Counted from the first letter of the stretch, positions 51,208-60,015 are shown. The stretch is 64,000 nt of DNA from DASSJT01 sp963715025 (GCA_963715025.1 CAVQQQ010000009.1:1240001-1304000), one strand, 5' to 3'. Made by a program: numbers and translations. Notes: generated by a model not told the origin, from the sequence alone.

Positions 51208-52005
51208 CTACTTGACCTCGGACTTCATCACCAGTCGGAGGCCGACGAGCGCAGGCAGGACGATCCACGTGCCGGCCGTGACCGCGACGTTCGCCCACTG
51301 CTCGCTGGTCAACGTGCCGCTGAACAGGGCGCCCTCGGCGAAGTTCAGGTCCACCCACGGCCGCAGGTCCTGGAACCATTGCTGGCTGGTCGCCAGGACG
51401 CCGGCGACGGTGGGCAGCAGGAACGCGTAGACGAAGAACGTCACCAGGGCTCCTGCCGAGCTGCGGATCAGCATGCCCAGCATGGTGCCGGTCAGCAGGC
51501 ACAGCAGGCTGCCCAGCACGATGTTCCCGCCCTCGGCGAGGGAGACGTCCCACACCATGTCGGTGCCGGCGATCGTGGTTCCCACGATGTTGCCGACCGC
51601 TCCGACCATCAAGGCGAACAGCATCGACGCGATCGCCACGCCGACCGAGCAGACCACCTTGGCCACGACGACCCGGCTGCGGTGCGGCACCAGGGTGAAC
51701 GTGGTGAGGCCGCTGCGCTGGCTCCATTCCCCGGTGATCGACAGGAGCGCGATCATCGGCAGGACAACCGTCATCGGGAAGCCGATCGCCTTGGCGAAGG
51801 TGTAGTAGGTGAGGTCCGCGTCGGGCGCGAAGGCCACCATTCCGACGGTGGTCAGCACGGCCGTGATGACGATGCTCGCCATCAGCCAGAAGCCGGAACG
51901 GGTGTCGAACATCTTGCGCAGCTCGATCTGAATGACCCGTGAGAGCGGCACCTGCCGGACGGTAGTGAGCTCCTGGTGGACGGGTTCCATGGTGATGGCG
52001 GTCAT
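51208..52005 (-). CDS. ABC-2-type transporter permease
   Basis: 265 residues with six hydrophobic segments, beginning after LSRVIQIELRKMFDTRSGFW: MASIVITAVLTTVGMVAF, VLPMIALLSITGEWSQRSGL, VVCSVGVAIASMLFALMVGA, LLCLLTGTMLGMLIRSSAGA, FFVYAFLLPTVAGVLATSQQ and WIVLPALVGLRLVM. The EWSQRSGLTTFTLVPHRSRV stretch is typical of exporters of the NatB/BcrB type. It pairs with the ATPase gene, which it overlaps by four bases. The substrate may be an antibiotic or peptide. Regulation by the LuxR two-component system upstream is likely. Confidence 0.85.
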   Translation of the reverse strand: MTAITMEPVHQELTTVRQVPLSRVIQIELRKMFDTRSGFWLMASIVITAVLTTVGMVAFAPDADLTYYTFAKAIGFPMTVVLPMIALLSITGEWSQRSGLTTFTLVPHRSRVVVAKVVCSVGVAIASMLFALMVGAVGNIVGTTIAGTDMVWDVSLAEGGNIVLGSLLCLLTGTMLGMLIRSSAGALVTFFVYAFLLPTVAGVLATSQQWFQDLRPWVDLNFAEGALFSGTLTSEQWANVAVTAGTWIVLPALVGLRLVMKSEVK

Positions 52006-52898
52006 GCCGCTTTCCTTTCTCGTTGTGTGTCGGCGGTGAGCTGCAGGAACATGTCCTCCAGCCCGCCCTGGGCCGGGCGCAGCTCGGTGAGAGCAACACC
52101 GGACTCCAGCGCCGCCCGCCCGACGCGGGTGGAGTCGGCGTCGGCGCGCAGGGCCCCGTCGTCGGTCACGGTCGACGTCACCCCGTGCGCGTCGAGCGCC
52201 CGCTGGAGGGTGAACATGTCGGGCGCACGGGCGACTGTGCCCGCTGCGCCCAGGAGCTGCGACTTGGAGCCCTGAGCGACGATCCTGCCGTTGCCGATCA
52301 TCACGATGTCATCGGCGATCACCTCGACCTCATGCAGCAGGTGCGAGGACAGCAGGACGGTGCCGCCCCGGTGCGCGTAGTCGCGGAGCAGGTCCCGCAT
52401 CCAGCGGATGCCGGCCGGGTCGAGCCCATTGGCGGGCTCGTCGAGGATCAGCACGGCGGGGTCGCCGATCAGAGCCGTGGCGACGCCGAGACGCTGACGC
52501 ATCCCGAGTGAGTAGTTGCCCACGCGGCGGTTCGCCTCGGTCTCGCTGAGGCTGACCAGCTCGAGGGTCTCGGCGACCCGACGAGCCGGGAGTCCCATCA
52601 TGCGCTGAGCTATGGTGAGGATCTCGCGACCGGTGCGGCCGGCGTGCTGGGCTGAGGCGTCGAGCATCACACCGACCTCAACCCCCGGGTTGGGAATGTC
52701 CGCAAACCTGCGGCCGAGGATCGTGGAGCCTCCCGACGTGGGCGAGGTGAGACCCACCATCATCCGCATCGAGGTGGACTTGCCGGCCCCGTTGGGACCG
52801 AGGAAACCGGTCACCCGGCCGCTGCGGGCCACGAAGCTGATGTCGTCGACGACCGTGTGGTGGCCGTACTTCTTGGTCAGGGAGTCGATGGTGATCAT
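52002..52898 (-). CDS. ABC transporter ATP-binding protein (exporter type)
   Basis: 298 residues from ATG 52898 (MITIDSLTKKYGHHTVVDDI). Walker A GFLGPNGAGKSTSMRMMVGL, Q-loop-region VGVMLDASAQHAGRTGREIL, signature NYSLGMRQRLGVATALIGDP, Walker B AVLILDEPANGLDPAGIRWM and H-loop VLLSSHLLHEVEVI. The C-terminal domain RAALESGVALTELRPAQGGL followed by EDMFLQLT is typical of drug/lantibiotic-type exporters. It is co-transcribed with the permease. An 18-bp operator lies 151 bases upstream, shared with the adjacent two-component genes. Confidence 0.9.
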   Translation of the reverse strand: MITIDSLTKKYGHHTVVDDISFVARSGRVTGFLGPNGAGKSTSMRMMVGLTSPTSGGSTILGRRFADIPNPGVEVGVMLDASAQHAGRTGREILTIAQRMMGLPARRVAETLELVSLSETEANRRVGNYSLGMRQRLGVATALIGDPAVLILDEPANGLDPAGIRWMRDLLRDYAHRGGTVLLSSHLLHEVEVIADDIVMIGNGRIVAQGSKSQLLGAAGTVARAPDMFTLQRALDAHGVTSTVTDDGALRADADSTRVGRAALESGVALTELRPAQGGLEDMFLQLTADTQRERKAA

Positions 52899-53048
52899 GG
52901 GCGAACGCTCCCTTGCGTCGATGCCCGCTGGTGGTTCATGGCGTTGCTCCTTGTCGTGGTTGACTGCATACCTCAACGCTAGGAACGCCATGCTCTGGGC
53001 GCGTCGTCGCGAGGTCGCGATCAAGTCCCACCAGCCGACGAATTTCGC

Positions 53049-53066
53049 GTCCTACTCAGGTAGGAC
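53049..53066. promoter_or_regulatory. Predicted response-regulator operator, copy 1 (ABC operon)
   Basis: GTCCTAC-TCAG-GTAGGAC is a 7-bp inverted repeat with a 4-base spacer, followed by TGCGGCT. The same arms and right flank recur at 54973-54990 before the two-component operon; only the spacer differs. It sits between the response-regulator stop and the ABC ATPase start. Confidence 0.8.
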
Positions 53067-53086
53067 TGCGGCTTCGGAGGGCAGTG

Positions 53087-53773
53087 TCAACGAGGACTGT
53101 CCGGTCGTTCCGGTGGTCGGGTCTCGGACGCGTCGAAGAGCCCGGACTGGTAGGCGAGGACGATCGCCTGGGCACGGTCCCGCAGGCCCAGCTTCTGAAA
53201 CAGTCGAGTGACGTGCGTCTTGACCGTTGTGTCGCTGATGAAGAGCTCCCGCCCGATCTCGGCGTTGGAGAGACCCCGGGTGATGAGGCGGTAGACGTCC
53301 ATCTCTCGCGAGGTCAGGCTGTCGACCGCCCGTGGAGGGGCATGCCTGTTGAGCCGGGTGAAGTGCCGGATGACGCGCTTGGTGACCGCAGGGGAGAGCA
53401 GGGCGTCACCAGCCGCGATGGTCCGCACTGCGGCGATCAGCTGTTCCGGCGGGTCGTCCTTGAGCACGAATCCGCTCGCGCCGGCTCGAAGCGCCTCGTA
53501 GACGTAGTCGTCGAGGTCGAAGGTCGTGAGGATCAGGATGCGGGCACCCTTGTCGGCCGCCAGGATCCGTCGGGTCGCCTCGAGCCCGTCGAGCTCGGGC
53601 ATCCGGATGTCCATGAGGATCACGTTCGGGTGGAGCCGCGCGGCCTGCGCGACCGCCTCGAGGCCGTTGCTCGCCTCCGCCACGACCTCCAGGTCCGGCT
53701 CGTCCGCGAGCAGCAGCCTGAACCCCGCGCGAACCATTGACTGGTCGTCCACCACGAGGACCCGGATGGTCAT
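53087..53773 (-). CDS. LuxR/NarL-type two-component response regulator
   Basis: 228 residues. The receiver has the acidic pair VVDDQSMVRAGFRLLLADEP, phospho-acceptor Asp55 in VILMDIRMPELDGLEATRRI, ILILTTFDLDDYVYEALRAG and the Lys in GFVLKDDPPEQL; the C-terminal helix-turn-helix is LTSREMDVYRLITRGLSNAE followed by IGRELFISDTTVKTHVTRLF. It overlaps the sensor kinase gene by four bases. The duplicated GTCCTAC/GTAGGAC palindromes upstream of this operon and of the ABC exporter are its probable binding sites. Confidence 0.92.
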   Translation of the reverse strand: MTIRVLVVDDQSMVRAGFRLLLADEPDLEVVAEASNGLEAVAQAARLHPNVILMDIRMPELDGLEATRRILAADKGARILILTTFDLDDYVYEALRAGASGFVLKDDPPEQLIAAVRTIAAGDALLSPAVTKRVIRHFTRLNRHAPPRAVDSLTSREMDVYRLITRGLSNAEIGRELFISDTTVKTHVTRLFQKLGLRDRAQAIVLAYQSGLFDASETRPPERPDSPR

Positions 53774-54939
53774 GAGGCAGCCCCATCCAACGGGATGCGC
53801 GCACGGAGCACGAAACCGCCAGCACGCGAGACCCCGGCCGACATGTCCCCACCGTAGATCTTGACCCGCTCACGGACACCGATGAGGCCATGACCGAGGC
53901 CTTGGTGCGTCGAGGCGCCCCCCGCTCCGTTGTCACGCACCTCGAGCTGAAGCTCGGTGGCGCCGTAGCGCACGTCCACCTCTGCCCTGCTGGCACCGGC
54001 GTGTTTGAGGCTGTTGGTGAGCCCCTCCTGCACGATGCGGTATGCCGACAGGTCGAGACCAGGCGGCAGAGCGACCGGGTCCCCGTGAACCTGCAGCCTC
54101 ACGTCCAGACCGGCCGCTCGCACGTCGGCAACGAGCGCCTCGATGTCATCCAGGCCTGGTTGGGGCACGAGCGCGACCTCATCGCCCTCGTGGCGCATTG
54201 CGTTCAGCAGACGGCGCATCTCTGCCAGAGCCGTACGGCCCGCCTGCTCGACGTTCTTGAGGGCCTCCCGATTGTCCCTGTCACTGTCCGGCATCCGGTG
54301 GCGGACAGCTCCCACCTGGAGCACCATCACACTCACGGCGTGCGCGACGACGTCGTGCAGCTCGCGCGCGATCCGTGCCCGCTCCTCGGCCACCGCCACC
54401 CGGGCCGCGGCCTCTCGTTCCCGCTCCGCCCGCAGCGCGCGCTCCTCCGCGGCTTCCGTCTGCTCGGCTCTTTCCCGGAGCGCGAAGCCGACCAGCCATG
54501 CGATGCCGAACAGCGCCGGGGTGAAGACCAGGTCGCCGGCCGTGTGGCTGGGACTGTTGTAGATGACGATCACCGCTCCACCCAGCGTGATCGCCAGGCC
54601 GACCCGTGCCTCCAGCTCGCGGCGCAGGTTGCCCAGCAACAAGGAGGCGCCCAGTCCGGCGAGCACGAGCCCGGTCTTGTTGACGATCAGCTGACCGTCC
54701 AGGAACGAGAGCGCCGCACTGAACAGCCACATCGCTGCGGGGGCGGCGAACGGAAAGCGGCGTCGCGCCAGAAGGAAGAGAACGACGACGGCGACGGCGA
54801 TGGTCTCGAACCACAACATTGGGCCGTTCGGCCTGTCCGAGTCATTCCGGGTAGCCGTGGCGACCGCGCTCGCCAGTGCCGCGGCGACGATCAGGATGTC
54901 GAGGCCGTACTTCGACACGAGAAGCCAGGCTCTCCTCAC
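53770..54939 (-). CDS. Two-component sensor histidine kinase (HisKA_3, DesK/NarX-like)
   Basis: 389 residues. Five to six N-terminal hydrophobic segments (DILIVAAALASAVATA, FETIAVAVVVLFLLARRRFP, PALFGIAWLVGFALRERAEQ) are followed by a charged coiled coil and the HisKA_3 domain with phospho-acceptor His195 in RIARELHDVVAHAVSVMVLQ. The HATPase has AYRIVQEGLTNSLKHAGASR, LEVRDNGAGG and GHGLIGVRERVKIYGG. There is no large extracellular domain, as in intramembrane-sensing kinases that detect cell-envelope stress or lipids. It is first gene of the operon, preceded by an operator copy 34 bases upstream. Confidence 0.92.
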   Translation of the reverse strand: MRRAWLLVSKYGLDILIVAAALASAVATATRNDSDRPNGPMLWFETIAVAVVVLFLLARRRFPFAAPAAMWLFSAALSFLDGQLIVNKTGLVLAGLGASLLLGNLRRELEARVGLAITLGGAVIVIYNSPSHTAGDLVFTPALFGIAWLVGFALRERAEQTEAAEERALRAEREREAAARVAVAEERARIARELHDVVAHAVSVMVLQVGAVRHRMPDSDRDNREALKNVEQAGRTALAEMRRLLNAMRHEGDEVALVPQPGLDDIEALVADVRAAGLDVRLQVHGDPVALPPGLDLSAYRIVQEGLTNSLKHAGASRAEVDVRYGATELQLEVRDNGAGGASTHQGLGHGLIGVRERVKIYGGDMSAGVSRAGGFVLRARIPLDGAAS

Positions 54940-54972
54940 CTGATCAAAGTACTCATCGCAGTCGTCGCCTGC

Positions 54973-54990
54973 GTCCTACCAAAGTAGGAC
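54973..54990. promoter_or_regulatory. Predicted response-regulator operator, copy 2 (two-component operon)
   Basis: GTCCTAC-CAAA-GTAGGAC, 34 bases before the kinase start, followed by TGCGGCT. The arms, the preceding GC and the right flank are identical to the copy at 53049-53066, giving a probable autoregulatory site. Confidence 0.8.
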
Positions 54991-55107
54991 TGCGGCTCCT
55001 GGCCTGATCTGCACCGGGACAGGGCTTTCCGACCATGCGCTAGGGGGTGCACTCTCCGAGACCTCGTTCTGGTCGCCGGCGACGCCACGGTCTCGAGGCA
55101 CTTCCTG

Positions 55108-55350
55108 GTGTGGTCGTCCATCGGGGGAACCATGTGGTCGGTCTACACGTGCGGCCTTGCCTACCTGGTCGGCACCGCGTTGGCCGGCTTCCCGCTGGCC
55201 TCGGTGGTCATCTCCGGCGCCATCACGACCTTGGCCATCGGCGTCGTCTTCGTGGTCGCCCGCCGATACCGCGGGGCCGGCGAAACGCTAGCGGGCGGCA
55301 CGCCGCTCTGGCCTTTGTGCTGCTATTGCGGGCACGGCCGGCACACGTAG
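55108..55350 (+). CDS. Small hypothetical membrane protein
   Basis: An 80-codon frame starting at GTG 55108 or ATG 55132: SVYTCGLAYLVGTALAGFPL then ASVVISGAITTLAIGVVFVV forms two hydrophobic helices followed by ARRYRGAGE. I do not recognise a family. The C-terminal 25 residues are unlikely-looking (Cys-rich PLWPLCCYCGHGRHT), so the frame may be a truncated gene. It is not clearly linked to its neighbours. Confidence 0.4.
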   Translation: MWSSIGGTMWSVYTCGLAYLVGTALAGFPLASVVISGAITTLAIGVVFVVARRYRGAGETLAGGTPLWPLCCYCGHGRHT

Positions 55351-55419
55351 CTGCCCGTGGTGGACATGTGCGACTGCGCTGTGTCCGCCTGGCCGGGTGC
55401 CAGCATCAGCGGGGTGAGG

Positions 55420-55779
55420 ATGCAGACCGACCAAGTCGATGTCACCACCGACGTGGTACGGGGGCTGCTGGCCGAGCAGTTCCCTGAATGGCCTCACGTC
55501 CCGCTGCGGCCGATCCCGCTTCACGGCTCGGTCAACGCCCTGTTCCGACTCGGTGACCACCTCGTGCTGCGCTTCCCGCTCCACCGGGCATCGGCCCTGA
55601 GCCCCCAGTCCCTTCCGAACTTCGACGAATTCGCCTGTGACCTGGCCGGCTTGGTCAGGGCGGTGCATGGCATCGACACCGGAGGACGCAGGTGGGACGG
55701 GCTCTCACGCGCGGAGGGACTGAGCCACCGTCCAGGCGATCGGAGCCCTGGCAGCCCGGTCAGCCGGGGGTCACCTTGA
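55420..55779 (+). pseudogene. Aminoglycoside-phosphotransferase-like gene with internal deletion
   Basis: The N-terminal part TTDVVRGLLAEQFPEWPHVP, then LHGSVNALFRLGDHLVLRFP fits the APH N-lobe. It then jumps to PNFDEFACDLAGLVRAVHGI followed by DTGGRRWDGLSRAEGL, the segment that normally comes ~70 residues later. The HGD catalytic loop and DFG-like motif are absent, and the frame runs into unrelated sequence. An intact paralogue is at 56336-57244, so this is probably a decayed duplicate or relative. Confidence 0.6.
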
Positions 55780-56233
55780 AAACGGGGTATGCCGGGGCGA
55801 TCCTCTCGAAGTCGGCCACCGGAGCGTCGGGCGGGATCCGCATGTGCGGCCGTCCTCCCGGCACTTTCTGCAGGTAACGCTTGAGAATCGGCGCGCGATC
55901 GGCCACCGGCACCTCGACAAGGCGGCACCGGCGGGCGCGACGTCCGCGCAGCACGACGTGGCCATGGGCAGCCCTCACGTTCTGCACCCAGTTGCACTTC
56001 TCGCCCAGCATCGAGACGAGGTACCACTCACCATCCAGGTCGGCCATGCCGAGCGGGAAGCGGGTCAGCCTCCCGGACTTCCGGCCGGCGACCTCGAGAG
56101 TCACCCAACGGCGGGGCATCAGGCCCAGCGCGAACACCCGCGCCCACCACCGCGCAAAGCGCCGGGCAGTCGCGTCACCCCTCCCGCCCGGGTACATCCG
56201 GCGCAGGCTCTCGTCCGAGTAACCCAGTCGCAC
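55760..56233 (-). CDS. Nitroreductase-family deazaflavin(F420)-dependent protein (DUF385/Ddn-like)
   Basis: 157 residues from GTG 56233 (VRLGYSDESLRRMYPGGRGD). Core WVTLEVAGRKSGRLTRFPLG, EWYLVSMLGEKCNWVQNVRA and AHGHVVLRGRRARRCRLVEV match the F420H2-dependent split-barrel family (Ddn/Rv1558-like), with the GRKSG and NWVxNxRA motifs that contact F420. Likely a quinone or nitro-compound reductase using F420. It is convergent with the decayed APH gene (20-base overlap of frames) and divergent from the intact APH gene. Confidence 0.82.
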   Translation of the reverse strand: MRLGYSDESLRRMYPGGRGDATARRFARWWARVFALGLMPRRWVTLEVAGRKSGRLTRFPLGMADLDGEWYLVSMLGEKCNWVQNVRAAHGHVVLRGRRARRCRLVEVPVADRAPILKRYLQKVPGGRPHMRIPPDAPVADFERIAPAYPVFKVTPG

Positions 56234-56335
56234 CCGTGCCTCCCCGTCGTCTTCCCAGAAGCCTCGTCGCGCCGGGCATGGCGGGTCAAGGAAAATGGTT
56301 TGCCGGCCCTGACGCGCGGCGAACAGAATGCCCGG

Positions 56336-57244
56336 ATGGTCGGACGCCCTGCCGAGGACGGAAGGGCCGGGATCGACGCAGCGCTCGTGCGGCGCCTGAT
56401 CGCGGCCCAGTTCCCCCAGTGGCGGGATCTCCCAGTCACCCCAGTCGCGGCCGACGGCTGGGACAACCGCACCTACCGGCTGGGCGACGACAAAACCGTG
56501 CGTCTGCCGACTGATCGCAGCTATGCACCCGCGATCGACAAGGAGCACCGGTGGCTGCCGGTTCTCGCGGGGCAGCTGCCGGTGCCCATTCCCGAGCCGC
56601 TGGCCAAGGGGGACCCCGGTCCCGGATACCACTACCGCTGGTCGATCCGGCGCTGGCTGGACGGGGAGCCTGCCGACCCTGACCGCATCCGCGACCTGTC
56701 TGAGTTCGCCGTAGCCGTAGCCGAGTTCATCGTCGCGCTGCAGCGCATCGACCCCCTCGGCGGTCCCGCGGCGGGGGCGCACAGCTTCTATCGTGGCGCC
56801 GCCCTGTCCCACTACGACGACGAGGTCCGGCGCTGCGTCGAGGCTCTCCAGGGCCGGATCGACACGGATCGGGCGCTCGCCGTGTGGGAGACAGCGCTCG
56901 CGGCCAGGTGGGAGCGGGCGTCCGTGTGGTTCCACGGCGATGTCGCGACCGGGAACCTGCTGGTGAGGGACGGCAGGCTGGCCGCCGTCATCGACTTCGG
57001 CACCTGCGGGGCTGGAGACCCGGCCTGCGACCTGGTGATCTCCTGGACCCTCTTCTCGGGGAAGAGCCGCGATGCCTTCCGCGCGGCCGTCCGCCAGGAT
57101 CGGGCAACCTGGGCCCGGGCCCGCGGCTGGGCCCTATGGAAGGCTCTGCTCGGCCTCGCCAACGGCGACCCTGTAGGAGAAAGCGCATCGGCCAACCACC
57201 GCGTGGTCGGAGACGTCCTTGCCGACGACCTTACGAGAGTCTGA
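56336..57244 (+). CDS. Aminoglycoside phosphotransferase (APH) family protein
   Basis: 302 residues from ATG 56336. N-lobe VRRLIAAQFPQWRDLPVTPV and NRTYRLGDDKTVRLPTDRSY; hinge YRWSIRRWLDGEPADPDRIR; catalytic loop FHGDVATGNLLVRDGRLAAV with His200 and Asp202; metal-binding IDFGTCGAGDPACDLVISW. All kinase-like catalytic residues are kept, so it should phosphorylate a small molecule. Such chromosomal genes are common in soil actinobacteria and do not by themselves indicate aminoglycoside resistance. Its relation to the preceding decayed paralogue suggests a local duplication. Confidence 0.85.
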   Translation: MVGRPAEDGRAGIDAALVRRLIAAQFPQWRDLPVTPVAADGWDNRTYRLGDDKTVRLPTDRSYAPAIDKEHRWLPVLAGQLPVPIPEPLAKGDPGPGYHYRWSIRRWLDGEPADPDRIRDLSEFAVAVAEFIVALQRIDPLGGPAAGAHSFYRGAALSHYDDEVRRCVEALQGRIDTDRALAVWETALAARWERASVWFHGDVATGNLLVRDGRLAAVIDFGTCGAGDPACDLVISWTLFSGKSRDAFRAAVRQDRATWARARGWALWKALLGLANGDPVGESASANHRVVGDVLADDLTRV

Positions 57245-57285
57245 CGGTAGCGCCGGAACTGCGCTGGGCGGGCTTTCCACCCGCG

Positions 57286-58425
57286 ATGCAGAGCGACAAT
57301 CAGCCAGTGACTTCCCTGAGAGTGCTGCTCACCGGCGCCGCCGGGTTCATCGGAACCGCCACAGCCGAGGCCCTCACATTGGCGGGCCACGAGGTCGTCG
57401 GCGTCGACGCCCTGATCCCGCAGGCTCACCCGCCGCATGCGCCTGTTCCGCCAGGTGTGCACCGGCTCGACCTGCGCGACGCGGACACGTTGCCGAGCGT
57501 GTTGCGCGGCGTCGACGTGGTGTGCCACCTCGCGGCCATGGTCGGCGCTGGAGTCACGGTCGCGGACCTTCCCGCATACGCCGGGCACAACGACCTCGGT
57601 ACCGCCTCGCTGTTGAGCGCGATGCACGAGGCGGCGGTACACCGCCTCGTGCAAGCATCCTCGATGGTCGTCTACGGCGAGGGCCGCTACGCGTGTCCGG
57701 TGCACGGGCCGCAGCAGCCAGGTCCCCGTGATTCCGCCGACCTCGACGGGGGTCAGTTCGAGAACCGTTGCCCCACCTGCGACAGGATCCTCGACTGGGC
57801 CCTGGTTGACGAATCTGCCGCCCCCGACCCCAGAAGCAGTTATGCCGCCAGCAAACTCGCACAGGAGCACTACGCCGCAGCCTGGGCACGCCAAGCCCCA
57901 GGCGTCGCTATCTCACTGCGCTACCACAACGTCTACGGCCCGGGCATGCCACGTGACACGCCCTACTCAGGGGTCGCCGCCATCTTCCGGTCCGCGGTCG
58001 AGGCGGGACGCCCACCCGATGTGTTCGAGGACGGTGGCCAGATGCGCGACTTCGTGCATGTCGCCGACGTCGCTGCCGCCAACGTCCGCGCTGTGGAGGC
58101 GGTGTCGCAGACCCGGTCGGACGACCGCCCCGCCCGCGGTCTGACAATCGAGCCGACCGCCCACACAACGGCTCACCCGATCGGCACCCACACGGCTTAC
58201 AACATCTGCTCGGGCCATCCGGTCAGTGTCCTGCATGTGGCCCGCCAGGTCGCCAGCGGGCTGGGTTCCAGCGCCGAGCCACTGATCTCGGGCCGCTACC
58301 GACTTGGCGACGTTCGGCACATCGTCGCCTCGCCGGAGCGGGCGCGCAGCGGGCTGGGGTTCACAGCGCAGATCGGTCCGAACGCGGGGCTGCCTCGATT
58401 TGCGACGGAGCCGCTGCGCGGCTGA
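57286..58425 (+). CDS. NAD-dependent epimerase/dehydratase (extended SDR)
   Basis: 379 residues. The start is ATG 57286 or GTG 57307 (VTSLRVLLTGAAGFIGTATA). Rossmann GAAGFIG; catalytic SSMVVYG serine region and the YxxxK in SSYAASKLAQEHYAAAWARQ; substrate region LRYHNVYGPGMPRDTPYSGV; GQMRDFVHVADVAAANVRAV. An insertion with CPTCDR and an earlier YACPVHGP carries cysteines that may bind zinc, unusual for the family. It acts on a nucleotide sugar. It is the first of a glyco-cluster and abuts the convergent membrane-protein gene stop to stop. Confidence 0.85.
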   Translation: MQSDNQPVTSLRVLLTGAAGFIGTATAEALTLAGHEVVGVDALIPQAHPPHAPVPPGVHRLDLRDADTLPSVLRGVDVVCHLAAMVGAGVTVADLPAYAGHNDLGTASLLSAMHEAAVHRLVQASSMVVYGEGRYACPVHGPQQPGPRDSADLDGGQFENRCPTCDRILDWALVDESAAPDPRSSYAASKLAQEHYAAAWARQAPGVAISLRYHNVYGPGMPRDTPYSGVAAIFRSAVEAGRPPDVFEDGGQMRDFVHVADVAAANVRAVEAVSQTRSDDRPARGLTIEPTAHTTAHPIGTHTAYNICSGHPVSVLHVARQVASGLGSSAEPLISGRYRLGDVRHIVASPERARSGLGFTAQIGPNAGLPRFATEPLRG

Positions 58426-59904
58426 TCACCAGGGCGACCAGAGGAGGTGTTGGATCGCCAGGGCGGTCACCGCCTGTCCTGCCAGCGCCCGGCGCCGCCA
58501 TCGCGGGGGCACGTACGCCGTGGTCAGGAGGAGCCAGGGCACGAACGGCAGCCAGATCCGCTCTACCTCGGACTTGCTCATCAGAGACACGTCCGCGGCT
58601 GTCACCGTCACGAGCGCGGCGAGGGCCAGCGTGGCCACTGGGTCGTATGCCGGCCGGCGGGCTGCCCGCACAAGCTGCGGGGTCGCACGGGCGATGGCGG
58701 CGTAGACGAGGGGGCCAGCGCTGAGGGCGAGGACCGCGAGGTTGGCCCAGATCCAGTAGCTTGCCGGGCGCTCCGCGGCGATGCCCGACCAGTAGCGCTC
58801 TCCCAGCACCGGGAAGGCGTCCCACCAGCGGAAGCCGTAGGCGGCGAAGACGGCGACGGGCACGGCTGCCGACGCCGCAACAATGGGCAGTGGGCGGAGA
58901 CTGCCAGCCGCGAGAAGCACTGCGACAGCGAGGAATACGATCAACACCAGCCCATATGACAGCATCAGGCACCAGCCCAGCAGCAGGCCGGCCAGGGCGG
59001 ACCACGCCACGGCGCGCCGATCCCAGGCCGGGCGGGCGGCGGCCAGCGCGAGCGCGGCAAGCCCCCAGGCAGCGACCGCGGCGAACATGGCGTCGGCCGA
59101 GACTGCCTGCCAGATCGCGGCCGGCCCGAGGACGAGGAATGGGGCAGCGATACGGACCGGCTTCTCTGCTCCGACGGCGCGTGCGGCGACCGCCACACCC
59201 AGCGGCGTGGTCGCGGCGACGGCGATCACGGCCAGGCCGGCCGCCAGCCCGGAACCGAGGCCGACGCGCGCGAGGGCGACGAACGAGAGGAGGGCGCCGG
59301 GCGGGTGACCGGCCACATGTTCGGCCCAGTGGTCGGCACGCTCGAACGGGATCCGCTCGACGAAGTGGCGCAGCGTCTCGGGGACATCCGTGACCTGGCG
59401 AGCGGTCTGTAGGTATTCGGTGCCTTGGTCGAGCACGCGGCTGATGCCTCTCGGGCCGTCCACCAGCGCGAGCGAGACCATCCACGCGACACCGAGGACC
59501 CAGCCAACGGCCAGGAGTCGGCCCCACGTGAGCCGCTCTGCCGCGCGGCCGACGGTGCGGGTGCAGACGACGGCGGCAATCGCGAGCGCCGGGGCCGTGC
59601 CGATCCCGACCCGTGGCCGCCAGTCGGCCAGAAGGGGTGGAAAGGTGCCGACGTGGACGTCCAATCCGGTCGCGTAGGGCAGCGCGGCAGCAGTGCCTAT
59701 CGTGGCGACGGCGACGATCAGCCCAGCCACCCCGCTGGCGGCGCCCCGCCGCACCCTCGGGCGGTTCGGCCGGGCCGGCCGACCCGGCCGGGATGGCTGA
59801 TCCTGCCCGGCTGGTCGATCAAGCCGGGCTGGCTGATCTGGTCGGGAAGGCCGTGCTGGGCCTCCCGGCGCCTTGAAGTCGGGGATCAGCTCCGGTCGTG
59901 GCAT
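58426..59904 (-). CDS. Polytopic membrane protein, possible glycosyltransferase
   Basis: 492 residues from ATG 59904 (MPRPELIPDFKAPGG). Residues ~15-50 are a Pro/Arg/Asp repeat (PARPSRPDQPARLDRPAGQD), followed by about ten to twelve hydrophobic helices: VAGLIVAVATIGTAAALPYA, LLAVGWVLGVAWMVSLALVD, GLAVIAVAATTPLGVAVAAR, LVLIVFLAVAVLLAAGSLRP and others. A loop with FERADHWAEHVAGHPPGALL resembles the lumenal loops of GT-C/DUF2029-like mannosyltransferases. The adjacent epimerase and GT2 genes support a role in a lipid-linked glycan. No family is assigned with certainty. The open frame beyond 59904 overlaps the GT2 promoter and gene. Confidence 0.68.
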   Translation of the reverse strand: MPRPELIPDFKAPGGPARPSRPDQPARLDRPAGQDQPSRPGRPARPNRPRVRRGAASGVAGLIVAVATIGTAAALPYATGLDVHVGTFPPLLADWRPRVGIGTAPALAIAAVVCTRTVGRAAERLTWGRLLAVGWVLGVAWMVSLALVDGPRGISRVLDQGTEYLQTARQVTDVPETLRHFVERIPFERADHWAEHVAGHPPGALLSFVALARVGLGSGLAAGLAVIAVAATTPLGVAVAARAVGAEKPVRIAAPFLVLGPAAIWQAVSADAMFAAVAAWGLAALALAAARPAWDRRAVAWSALAGLLLGWCLMLSYGLVLIVFLAVAVLLAAGSLRPLPIVAASAAVPVAVFAAYGFRWWDAFPVLGERYWSGIAAERPASYWIWANLAVLALSAGPLVYAAIARATPQLVRAARRPAYDPVATLALAALVTVTAADVSLMSKSEVERIWLPFVPWLLLTTAYVPPRWRRRALAGQAVTALAIQHLLWSPW

Positions 59905-60015
59905 GGCCCGAGGCTGCCACGCCGGGCCGCGGCGCCTGCGCTTCGCGAGCCAGTCTTCAGACTTCCGTAAGGTTTGCCGCCGTTTTCGTGGCGCACCGGT
60001 TCGTACCGTCGAGCC

